Assembly: GCA_025998475.1 (NCBI GenBank)
Contig: BNVZ01000063.1
Span: 1 to 7,104 of the forward strand
Direction: 5' to 3'
Length of the DNA: 7,104 nucleotides
Origin: Endomicrobiia bacterium
GTDB taxonomy: Bacteria > Elusimicrobiota > Endomicrobiia > Endomicrobiales > Endomicrobiaceae
Shown: in pieces, positions 1 to 5,706 of the stretch
Layout of the letters: the number at the start of each line of letters is the position of its first letter
Numbering within the stretch: the stretch's first letter is position 1
Program-made: the position numbers and the translations under genes
Notes under the pieces: model-generated
The model's input: the letters and a program-made list of their open reading frames with translations, nothing else
Databases searched by the model: none
Told to the model about the DNA's origin: nothing

Positions 1-74
1 GCGGGATTTGAACCCGCATCCGATTAAGGACACGCCTCTCAAACGTGCGTGTATGCCAGTTCCGCTACTTCACA
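1..74 (-). tRNA. tRNA-Leu(GAG), partial at window edge, possibly degenerate
   Basis: This is a class II tRNA read on the minus strand. The T arm is at 17-1 (GCGGG, loop TTCAAAT, CCCGC). A long variable arm at 30-18 can form a TCC/GGA stem. The anticodon arm is at 47-31 (stem CACGT/GCGTG, loop TTGAGAG) with anticodon GAG at 40-38. The D arm carries the Leu-like GCGGAACTGGCATACAC. The long variable arm plus GAG indicates leucine (CUU/CUC codons). The 3' acceptor strand falls outside the window, so the acceptor stem cannot be checked. Two oddities: the D stem has a C-A mismatch at 11-24, and a 7-base 5' acceptor strand would be TGTGAAG, beginning with T, whereas Leu tRNAs normally begin with G. 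The 5' end at 74 assumes a standard 7-base acceptor. It may be functional or an eroding copy. Confidence 0.8.
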
Positions 75-91
75 GCAAACTACACTACTTG

Positions 92-111
92 CTTGCAGAC
101 TGCTTTGCAAG
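92..111. repeat. Short inverted repeat between mlaE and the tRNA
   Basis: CTTGCA (92-97) and TGCAAG (106-111) form a perfect 6-bp inverted repeat with an 8-base loop, in the spacer between the end of mlaE and the tRNA. No T-run follows on either strand, so it is not a standard intrinsic terminator. It could be a weak hairpin, a processing site or chance. Confidence 0.3.
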
Positions 112-140
112 AGTACTTACAGAAGTGTTAGATGTACACG

Positions 141-911
141 CTATTTTATTACCAATGCAATCAATAACGAAGTTAAAAAATAATCTGAAATCAAAATAAG
201 TACCATGGAAGACATGACAGAGCTTGTCGTGGCTTTCCCAACGCCTTCTGCTCCGCCTTTTGTATTAAACCCTTTATAACATGCAACTATTGCTATAATC
301 AACGCAAAGACAAAGGATTTTATAAATCCTTGAAGGAAAGTTCCTATTGTTATATACCCTAAAATTTCTGACCAGTACGTAACTGGAGAAACTTTCCACA
401 TACCTGCAGCAAGACTCATTCCACCACACACTCCAATTATATTTGCAATAACTGTAAGCATAGGGAGCATAAAGAAACACGCTAAAAATCTTGAAACAGC
501 AAGATATCTTACTGGACTTGTCCCAAGCGTATATAAAGCATCAAGTTGTTCTGTAACTTTCATCGATCCAATTTCTGCCGTAATAGCTGCGCCGACTCTT
601 CCTGTCACAACTATAGCGGTAAGAACCGGTACCAATTCCGTAACCAAAGTAAAACTTGTTATTGCACCGACGTAAAGAGGCTCATTAAAAAAATTTGTAG
701 TCATTGAACCTACTTGAAGCGCTAAAACCATTCCTATAGGAAAAGATGAGAGCGATGTTATAGGAGCAGATCGCCATCCAACCTCAAGCATCTGTGCAAC
801 AGTATTTTTAAAAGATACTTCTCCTCTAAATATACACGCAACTACTTCAGCCGTCATCATAGCGACTTGCCCTAAACCATTTAATGACGAGATAACTGCT
901 TTAAGTATCAT
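141..911 (-). CDS. mlaE: MlaE/YrbE-family ABC transporter permease
   Basis: This 256-residue integral membrane protein belongs to the MlaE (YrbE, DUF140) permease family, which forms the membrane core of ABC systems moving phospholipids or other hydrophobic substrates between inner membrane and outer envelope. The family hallmark is at about 104-126 (GRVGAAITAEIGSMKVTEQL plus DAL), followed by a YTLGTSPVRYL segment, close to the usual EQIDAL..MG..P..YL pattern. Hydrophobic segments lie at roughly 52-75, 88-110, 138-172, 193-213 and 233-254, and the end DYFLTSLL is typical. Length is normal for the family. The ATG is supported by AAGGAAG eight bases upstream. It follows alr by 68 bases with no minus-strand terminator seen, so cotranscription is likely. 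The usual partners (MlaF ATPase, MlaD substrate-binding protein) are not next to it: the next feature downstream is a tRNA. Family assignment is secure; the transported substrate is inferred from family knowledge. Confidence 0.93.
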   Translation of the reverse strand: MILKAVISSLNGLGQVAMMTAEVVACIFRGEVSFKNTVAQMLEVGWRSAPITSLSSFPIGMVLALQVGSMTTNFFNEPLYVGAITSFTLVTELVPVLTAIVVTGRVGAAITAEIGSMKVTEQLDALYTLGTSPVRYLAVSRFLACFFMLPMLTVIANIIGVCGGMSLAAGMWKVSPVTYWSEILGYITIGTFLQGFIKSFVFALIIAIVACYKGFNTKGGAEGVGKATTSSVMSSMVLILISDYFLTSLLIALVIK

Positions 912-979
912 TTTCCCAACTTCCTTTGTAAAAAGCCTTGCTTGTGTAAATATTTTTACATTTTTTTAAACATATTTAA

Positions 980-2149
980 TCAAACAACTACTCTAGGCAC
1001 ATGTGGAGATATTGCACAAGTTACCTCGTAACATATCGTATCCTGTATTTTTGCAAGCTCGTCAACTTTTATCTGTTCTTTACCCTGTGTGCCTATCAAA
1101 ACTACCTCATCTCCGAGAAAAACGTCTTTTACGCCGGTCACATCTATCATAGTCATATCCATTGTAATTCTTCCCGCAATGGGGCAACGTTTTCCTCCAA
1201 CTAAAACATCGCCCTTATTAGACAATAGTCTGTTATAGCCGTCGGCATACCCTACTGGAATCGTGGCAATAACAGAAGCTCTGTTTGTAACAAAAGTTCT
1301 TCCGTAACTTACACAAAAACCCGCTGGCACTTTTCTTAGAAATATTATTTTTGTTTTCCATGAAAGCACAGGTTTTAATTTTGGAAACCTCTCAACATGT
1401 TTAAAAGGATTAATCCCGTAAAGACTCAATCCTGGACGAACCATATCAAGATGAGTGTGCTTATTTTTAAACAAAGCCGCTGAGTTTGCGGAATGAGCAA
1501 CAAACCTTAGACCTAAATCTGTACGCGCAAATCTAACAATTTTTGTAAAAATACTAAGCTGCTCACGAGTAAAAACAGGATCGGTATCTGCAACCGAATA
1601 ATGAGTGTACATTCCTAACATATTTACTTTAGGGTTATGCGCAATTCTTTGTAATATGACATGTGCTGCTTCAGGCTGAGTGCCAATTCTACCCATACCG
1701 GTATCTATTTGCAGATGAAAATTTATTTTTTTATCTAGTTTTATGGCTAAATCTTCCAAAGCTGTAAAATCTGACGTTGTAAAAATGGTAGGAGTTAAAG
1801 AGTGCGCTACTGCGACCTGAAAATTTTCAAAAGGATAAATATTTCCCAAAATCAATATATTTGCTCTTATACCGGCTTCTCTAAATTGTATTCCTTCTTC
1901 AAGAGAAGAAACAGCAATCCAGGGAACTCCCACTTTCTGCGCTTCTTTTGCAAGCGCAATTCCGCCGTGACCATAAGCATTTGATTTAATAACTGCCATG
2001 ATTTTTGTGTCTTTAGCAATGTGCTTTTTAATTTCTTGCAAATTGAAGTGAAAATCGCTTTTGTCAATTTCAACCCATGTTTGTCTAAAAAAAATCTGCG
2101 ACGTTCTATTTGCCACGGTTGCTGCCGCAATGGAGGGGTGTTTTTTCAT
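980..2149 (-). CDS. alr: Alanine racemase
   Basis: This PLP-dependent cytoplasmic enzyme interconverts L- and D-alanine, supplying D-Ala for peptidoglycan. It has 389 residues, normal for Alr. The PLP lysine is K55 in MAVIKSNAYGHG (the family usually has KANAYGHG). The second catalytic base is Y282 in CVSYGRTF. Other family motifs are IDTGMGRIG (148-156), MVRPGLSLYG (236-245), IPVGYADGY (297-305), ITMDMTMIDV (328-337) and the C-terminal CYEVTCAISPHVPRV. The start overlaps the dnaB stop by one base (TAATG), suggesting translational coupling, and AGGATG lies just upstream. About 20 residues precede the usual first strand (TWVEID), and a GTG at codon 12 is possible but has no Shine-Dalgarno. An 8-A run (2087-2094 on the plus strand, coding IFF) is intact in frame. 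All visible catalytic residues are present, so it is expected to be functional. Confidence 0.97.
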   Translation of the reverse strand: MKKHPSIAAATVANRTSQIFFRQTWVEIDKSDFHFNLQEIKKHIAKDTKIMAVIKSNAYGHGGIALAKEAQKVGVPWIAVSSLEEGIQFREAGIRANILILGNIYPFENFQVAVAHSLTPTIFTTSDFTALEDLAIKLDKKINFHLQIDTGMGRIGTQPEAAHVILQRIAHNPKVNMLGMYTHYSVADTDPVFTREQLSIFTKIVRFARTDLGLRFVAHSANSAALFKNKHTHLDMVRPGLSLYGINPFKHVERFPKLKPVLSWKTKIIFLRKVPAGFCVSYGRTFVTNRASVIATIPVGYADGYNRLLSNKGDVLVGGKRCPIAGRITMDMTMIDVTGVKDVFLGDEVVLIGTQGKEQIKVDELAKIQDTICYEVTCAISPHVPRVVV

Positions 2150-3516
2150 TAATAATCATCCTGTATTTTAGATTCATCAGAGAATTTTGTGTACTCGCCT
2201 TCGAAAATTAAATTTATATCGCCTGTCGGACCGTTTCTTTGCTTTCCTATTATAAGAGTCGCTTTCTTTTGTAGTTTGGTATCTTCTCTATTGTAATATC
2301 CCTCTCTGTAAAGCATAACGACAACATCAGCATCTTGTTCAATCGCCCCTGAATCTCTTAAATCAGAAAGTTGCGGCTTATTGTCTTTTCTAGCTCTGTC
2401 TTCAGTTCTTCTTGAAAGCTGCGACAAAACAACAACCGGAACATCTAAATCTTTAGCCAAGGCTTTCAGTGCCCTTGAAATGTCCGACACTTCTTGCTGG
2501 CGGGATTCAAATTTTCTTCCTGAACCGCGTATAAACTGAATATAATCTACCACCACTAAAGCAAGGGGTTTGCCTTTTGCTTTAAGCTCTGTTGCAAGTT
2601 TTCTTGCTCTTGTTCTTAGTTCTATAACGCTTATATTAGAATCATCATCAATAAAAATAGGCGCTTCTGCAATTTTGCTGGCTGCCGTAGTAAGCCTAGG
2701 CCAATCAGTAGGGCTGTACCGTCCGCTTCTTAATTTAGTAGCATTAACTCTTGCCAAAGAAGCTAAAAACCTTGACATCAATGTCTCTTGTGTCATTTCA
2801 AGAGAAAAAATAGCAACAGGTTTTTTTTCTTTAATAGCTACGTGTTCCGTAATATTTAAGGCAAGCGCTGTTTTACCCATCGATGGACGCGCCGCCAAAA
2901 TTATAAGTTCAGACGGATGAAGTCCAGCAGTTTTAGCGTCAAAATCGGTAAATCCTGTCGAAAGACCTGAAATATCTTTAGGGTTGAAATGTAGTCTTTC
3001 AAGTTTTTGCAACGTAGGACTTATAAGTTTAGAAACGCTTGTAAAACCTTTTTTGTCTTTTTGCTGTGAAATATTAAATAAAGCTGCTTGTGATTTATCT
3101 AATATTTCCTCAGGAGAATTTTGTTCGTTAAACGCATCACTTACTATTGTAGAACCTGTATTAATAAGCTGTCTTGAAATTGATTTATCGCGTATAATCG
3201 AGGAGTAATGTTCGACATTTGCCGCAGTCTGTACAGAATTAATTAAATTTGCAAGATAAGGTGCACCTCCAACCTCGGCAAGCATACCATTTTTTTTAAG
3301 AGCGTCGGAGACTGTGTACAAATCAACCGGCTGATTTTCAACATATAAATCATATATTGCTAAAAAGATTTGTTTGTGCCCCTCTTTATAAAAATCCATC
3401 TCACTTATCGTATCTACAACTTTTAAAATGGCTTCTTTTTCTATAAGCATTGCACCTAAGATAGCCATTTCAACGTCTATAGCCTGTGGTGGAACTCTTT
3501 CTATTGTATTTGCCAT
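2149..3516 (-). CDS. dnaB: Replicative DNA helicase DnaB
   Basis: This hexameric 5'-3' helicase unwinds the chromosome at the replication fork and works with primase. It has 455 residues, the normal length without an intein. The N-terminal all-alpha domain (about 5-105, starting PPQAIDVEMAILGAML) is followed by a linker (about 110-175) and a RecA-like ATPase domain starting near 183 (GLSTGFTDFD). Walker A is ARPSMGKT (209-216). The catalytic glutamate is in FSLEM (E240). Walker B is VVVDYIQ (D324). VLSQLSRR (363-370) carries the sensing glutamine, DLRDSGAIEQDAD (385-397) is a family signature, and KQRNGPTG (425-432) contains the arginine finger region. The start ATG has AGGA 11 bases upstream, somewhat far. 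It sits between rplI and alr in the common rpsF-ssb-rpsR-rplI-dnaB order. All key motifs are present. Confidence 0.98.
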   Translation of the reverse strand: MANTIERVPPQAIDVEMAILGAMLIEKEAILKVVDTISEMDFYKEGHKQIFLAIYDLYVENQPVDLYTVSDALKKNGMLAEVGGAPYLANLINSVQTAANVEHYSSIIRDKSISRQLINTGSTIVSDAFNEQNSPEEILDKSQAALFNISQQKDKKGFTSVSKLISPTLQKLERLHFNPKDISGLSTGFTDFDAKTAGLHPSELIILAARPSMGKTALALNITEHVAIKEKKPVAIFSLEMTQETLMSRFLASLARVNATKLRSGRYSPTDWPRLTTAASKIAEAPIFIDDDSNISVIELRTRARKLATELKAKGKPLALVVVDYIQFIRGSGRKFESRQQEVSDISRALKALAKDLDVPVVVLSQLSRRTEDRARKDNKPQLSDLRDSGAIEQDADVVVMLYREGYYNREDTKLQKKATLIIGKQRNGPTGDINLIFEGEYTKFSDESKIQDDY

Positions 3517-3573
3517 AGATTATATATTCCTACAGACGTTTCTTCATTAAAGTAGTTTTATTATTCCACATAC

Positions 3574-3607
3574 CTGACAAACAAGAACTTAAACCTAGAT
3601 TTGTCAG
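3574..3607. repeat. 8-bp inverted repeat in the rplI-dnaB spacer
   Basis: CTGACAAA (3574-3581) and TTTGTCAG (3600-3607) are perfect complements separated by 18 bases, within the 103-base gap between rplI and dnaB, the largest gap inside the operon. There is no T-run after the stem on the minus strand, so it does not look like a terminator. It could form an mRNA hairpin that affects processing or relative expression of dnaB, or be a protein-binding site. Function is inference only. Confidence 0.45.
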
Positions 3608-3619
3608 ATCTTTTATGAA

Positions 3620-4072
3620 CTACAATACTGTTTCACTGATAACGCCAAGCTTTATCTTCACCACAACTTCGGGATGAAGTCTCACGTTTATTTCATAGTC
3701 GCCAATCTCTCTAATGTTTTCGGAGAGAAGAATATCACGTTTATTCACTTCAAAACCTTTCTCTTTAAAGACTTTTGAAATGTTTACAGGTGTTATTGAA
3801 CCGAAAAGTTTGCCATTTTTACCAATTTTAACTCTTGCCGTAAACTCAACAGCTTCCATCTTAGAAGCAATTTCTCTAACAATACCGATTGTTTCTTCTC
3901 TCTGTTTTTCAAGTTTTACTCTTTCTCTTTCCCAAATTTTAAGGTTCTTAGAGGTAGCTTCCATTACTAGATTTTGTGGGACAAGATAATTTCTCGCAAA
4001 TCCGGGCGCAACTTCTTTAACCTCACCCTGACGTCCAATATTAGTAATATCGGATCTTAATATAACTTTCAT
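3620..4072 (-). CDS. rplI: Large ribosomal subunit protein bL9
   Basis: bL9 is an elongated protein that binds 23S rRNA near the L1 stalk and helps keep the reading frame. It has 150 residues, as usual. The N-terminal RNA-binding domain carries the L9 signature GRQGEVKEVAPGFARNYLVP (13-32). A long charged connecting helix follows (about 41-75, rich in K, E and R), then the C-terminal domain with the conserved GKLFGSIT (87-94) and the end segment GDYEINVRLHPEVVVKIKLGV. The start is secure: a strong purine-rich ribosome binding site (AGGAGAGGGGGA) lies directly before the ATG. It follows rpsR by 47 bases and precedes dnaB by 103 bases in the same operon. Confidence 0.97.
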   Translation of the reverse strand: MKVILRSDITNIGRQGEVKEVAPGFARNYLVPQNLVMEATSKNLKIWERERVKLEKQREETIGIVREIASKMEAVEFTARVKIGKNGKLFGSITPVNISKVFKEKGFEVNKRDILLSENIREIGDYEINVRLHPEVVVKIKLGVISETVL

Positions 4073-4119
4073 TCCCCCTCTCCTATCCGAAATATTTTAT
4101 GAACCTATAAAAACATAAA

Positions 4120-4419
4120 TTACTTTACCGCAAAAGGTAACATCGCAAGCATTCTTGCTCTTTTAATCGCTGTATCAAGCGCTCTTTGATGCTTTGCACA
4201 TGTACCGGTCGCGCGACGTGAAAGTATTTTTCCGTTTTCGGTTACAAACGTACGAAGTAAACCTGTATTTTTATAATCTATTTCTAACTTGTCAGCACAG
4301 AAACGGCAAACTTTTCTTCTTATTGGTCCACCTCTTTTAAATCTTCCTCTGGGACGACCTTGACCTTCAAACGAATTTCGAGATTTCGCCTGCCCTGACG
4401 ATTTCTTTGTATATGGCAT
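4120..4419 (-). CDS. rpsR: Small ribosomal subunit protein bS18 (zinc-ligand form)
   Basis: bS18 pairs with bS6 on the platform of the 30S subunit and binds 16S rRNA. It has 99 residues: a basic, disordered, Gly/Arg-rich N-terminus (1-36) and the S18 core from 37, including [20 protein letters not shown] and [14 protein letters not shown]. Four potential zinc ligands are seen: C38 and C41 (CRFC), and C74 and H77 (TCAKH). The corresponding E. coli segments read CRFT and TRAKY, so this is the cysteine-containing form of the protein. The start has GGGGGA about six bases upstream and lies 17 bases after the ssb stop. It shares an operon with its partner rpsF. Confidence 0.97.
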   Translation of the reverse strand: MPYTKKSSGQAKSRNSFEGQGRPRGRFKRGGPIRRKVCRFCADKLEIDYKNTGLLRTFVTENGKILSRRATGTCAKHQRALDTAIKRARMLAMLPFAVK

Positions 4420-4436
4420 ATTTTTCCCCCAACCGT

Positions 4437-4904
4437 TTAAAACGGTATATCCTCATCATCGCAAGAATTATCAACATGTTCACGCGATTCACTTACACCG
4501 TCGACAGGTGGTACTGCACCTGTCGCAACATTTGACTGTTTTATTACTGAAAGAAACTGTACTCTAGAAGCCACAACTTCTAAGCGACTTCTCCTTGTAC
4601 CGTCAGCTCCTTCCCATTTATTTGTTTGAAGTCTTCCTTCTACATGAACAGGAAGCCCCTTTTTCAACCGCTCACCGCATCTTTCTGCCTGTACGTCCCA
4701 AACAATGATCGGAACAAACGTCGGATCGGCATCTCTCCATTCACCCGTAACGGAATCTTTCATTCTCCTGCTTATAGCTATATCAAACGAACAAACCGCC
4801 TTCCCAGTACCTGTGCGTCTAAGTTCAGGATCTCTTGTAAGTCTGCCAACCATAACAACATTATTCTGCTCCGGCAGGCGGAGACTGTTCTGTTGCTGAT
4901 CCAT
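4437..4904 (-). CDS. ssb: Single-stranded DNA-binding protein
   Basis: SSB coats single-stranded DNA during replication and repair and recruits partners through its acidic tail tip. It has 155 residues. The OB fold covers about 14-122 ([16 protein letters not shown] at 14-29, [12 protein letters not shown] at 63-74, [16 protein letters not shown] at 83-98, [12 protein letters not shown] at 107-118). A short variable linker leads to the canonical tail tip DDEDIPF (149-155). Most SSBs start right at NNVV; here 13 extra residues precede it because the first 44 bases overlap the rpsF 3' end. The start is supported by a strong Shine-Dalgarno, GAGGAGGT, eight bases upstream. The next in-frame Met (18) lies inside the first OB strand, and no other ATG, GTG or TTG codon precedes it in frame. 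Translation is probably coupled to rpsF. Confidence 0.97.
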   Translation of the reverse strand: MDQQQNSLRLPEQNNVVMVGRLTRDPELRRTGTGKAVCSFDIAISRRMKDSVTGEWRDADPTFVPIIVWDVQAERCGERLKKGLPVHVEGRLQTNKWEGADGTRRSRLEVVASRVQFLSVIKQSNVATGAVPPVDGVSESREHVDNSCDDEDIPF

Positions 4905-5262
4905 TTTGCTTTACCTCCTCCGTCGCTTGTGATTTTGCCACCACGACTTCTGCTTTCGCAGGCTTTACAACAGTTTTTTTCTTTTCAATTTTAATCGTCA
5001 AAAACCTTATAACTGAACTATTAAATTTGAAAAAGTTCTCAAGAGCGTTAACCATCTCGCCGTTACCGCTAAGTTCCATATAAACATAACTCCCCTCATT
5101 AAATTTATTAATGGGATAAGCGAGCCTTTTTCTTCCCATCTGCTGAATTGTTTTTGCAATTCCTTGTGAAGCTTCGATTGTCTTTACTACTTTTGTTGTG
5201 AGTTCTTCGATCTTGTCCACTGGTAGTTCAGGGGAAGCGATAAACGTGCTTTCATAATTCAT
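4861..5262 (-). CDS. rpsF: Small ribosomal subunit protein bS6
   Basis: bS6 binds bS18 on the 30S platform. It has 133 residues. The ferredoxin-like S6 core occupies about 1-95, with the signature MGRKRLAYPINKFNEGSYVY (42-61) and the last strand around SVIRFLTIKIE (83-93). A low-complexity K/V/A/E/Q/S tail of about 40 residues (94-133) ends PPAGAE; such tails vary widely between bacteria. The start has GAGGTG six bases upstream. The 3' end overlaps ssb by 44 bases, and the tail codons for TEEVK double as the ssb ribosome binding site, which may be one reason this tail sequence persists. It is the first gene of the operon, with a good promoter 89-118 bases upstream of its start codon. Confidence 0.97.
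   Translation of the reverse strand: MNYESTFIASPELPVDKIEELTTKVVKTIEASQGIAKTIQQMGRKRLAYPINKFNEGSYVYMELSGNGEMVNALENFFKFNSSVIRFLTIKIEKKKTVVKPAKAEVVVAKSQATEEVKQNGSATEQSPPAGAE
4913..4920 (-). promoter_or_regulatory. Shine-Dalgarno of ssb, embedded in rpsF
   Basis: GAGGAGGT on the minus strand, eight bases before the ssb ATG, is a near-perfect anti-16S match. The same bases encode the Glu-Glu-Val of the bS6 C-terminal tail. It decides the ssb start at 4904 and shows that the 44-base gene overlap is real and not a mis-called start. Confidence 0.85.
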
Positions 5263-5345
5263 AACTTACACCTCATTTTGGAATTCCACTAAAGATTTTA
5301 CTCTTTTGGGTTTAGCCTTACGTAAATACGTAGAGCAAAGTTTGT
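5263..5345 (-). promoter_or_regulatory. rpsF 5' leader with possible RBS-pairing structure
   Basis: This is the predicted leader of about 80 bases between the promoter and rpsF. The base of the leader, AACTT-TG-CTC (5342-5333), can pair with GAG-GTGT-AAGTT (5274-5263), which contains the rpsF Shine-Dalgarno GAGGTG. Inside, TACGT/ACGTA forms a 5-bp hairpin with an ATTT loop, CTAAA and TTTAG can close a second element, and AAAGA/TCTTT lies within it. Many bacteria control this operon by S6:S18 binding to an rpsF leader RNA, so autoregulation is plausible. The characteristic CCG of that motif lies at 5348-5346, at or just before the predicted start site, so I cannot confirm the motif. Confidence 0.35.
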
Positions 5346-5479
5346 CGGTTATTATACACAAAATAAATAATATCTTTCAACATGTTACAAAATGGCATTG
5401 TTATGGCTTTGGTTACGGCATTAAAAATTCTCTGACTGTCTTCCCGTGATAATTCCTGATTTTTTGTATTTTGATACAT
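5318..5479 (-). other. Doubtful 53-codon ORF spanning the rpsF promoter
   Basis: An ATG-to-TAA frame of 53 codons starts MYQNTKNQELSREDSQRIFN and ends LLYVFT. The composition looks protein-like, but there is no Shine-Dalgarno (an A/T-rich tract precedes the ATG), and the frame contains the -35 and -10 elements of the rpsF promoter. It may be a remnant of a decayed gene, or chance. I do not recognise the family. Confidence 0.2.
5351..5380 (-). promoter_or_regulatory. Sigma70-type promoter of the rpsF operon
   Basis: On the minus strand a -35 TTGAAA (5380-5375) and a -10 TATAAT (5356-5351) are separated by 18 bases. The -10 is a perfect consensus match and the -35 differs at one position (A for C at the fifth base). 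Transcription would start near 5345-5343, giving a leader of about 80 bases before rpsF. It is the only strong promoter seen between argF and the seven-gene operon. Confidence 0.75.
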
Positions 5480-5706
5480 TTTTACGATTTTTTTTGATAA
5501 ATAAGGATTTTTGTGATCTTAACACCAAAACCAGAGCAGTCCATTTTTGCAGGCAAGTTCTTTTGCTAAATGCGAACGTCCTGTAAGGTCAGTATTTTAA
5601 TCAAACCCCCCCCACCACTTGAAATTGGAACAACTTGAAAAGATATCCCTCCCTGTTGTCTCGATGGAAATACCCTTAGTGACGATAATAAAGCAATGAT
5701 ATTTTT
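5480..5706 (-). pseudogene. Gene-poor spacer with possible decayed coding sequence
   Basis: No intact gene is seen between argF and the rpsF promoter. On the minus strand one frame reads from the argF end to 5600 (including KGISIETTGRDIFSSC), stops once at TAA 5599-5597, then continues NTDLTGRSHLAKELACKNG and ends at TAA 5521-5519. A second frame reads SFQVVPISSGGGGLIKILT through an 8-base G run (plus-strand C at 5606-5613), then ends. The two could be joined by slippage at the homopolymer. The middle is visibly richer in G+C than its surroundings. I recognise no family; it may be the eroded end of a lost gene or chance open frames. No intrinsic terminator for argF is evident. Confidence 0.25.

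Noticed and set aside
945..967. TGTAAA-TATT-TTTACA hairpin followed by seven T, shaped like an intrinsic terminator.
   Set aside because: The T-run follows the stem only on the plus strand, while alr and mlaE around it are on the minus strand. The stem is six A/T-rich pairs and no plus-strand gene ends here.
2570..2920. 116-codon open frame on the plus strand inside dnaB.
   Set aside because: It is antisense to conserved DnaB motifs, has no family features and follows from the codon pattern of dnaB.
3520..3526. TATAAT-like sequence on the minus strand just before the dnaB start codon.
   Set aside because: It lies only a few bases from the ATG and downstream of the AGGA ribosome binding site, and there is no good -35 at 16-18 bases. 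It cannot serve as the dnaB promoter with a usable leader.
3620..4120. Repeated TTCATAAAA in the rpsR-rplI and rplI-dnaB spacers.
   Set aside because: A nine-base A/T-rich match occurring twice is within chance expectation for this composition, and the flanks do not match.
4433..4445. CCGTTT/AAACGG inverted repeat around the ssb stop codon.
   Set aside because: It has a one-base centre, cannot fold well and overlaps coding sequence and spacer; it is probably chance.
5466..5495. TGTAT-TTTG-ATACA hairpin with T-runs on the plus strand.
   Set aside because: The stem is only five weak pairs, and no plus-strand gene precedes it. On the minus strand it is followed by A, not T, so it does not terminate argF.
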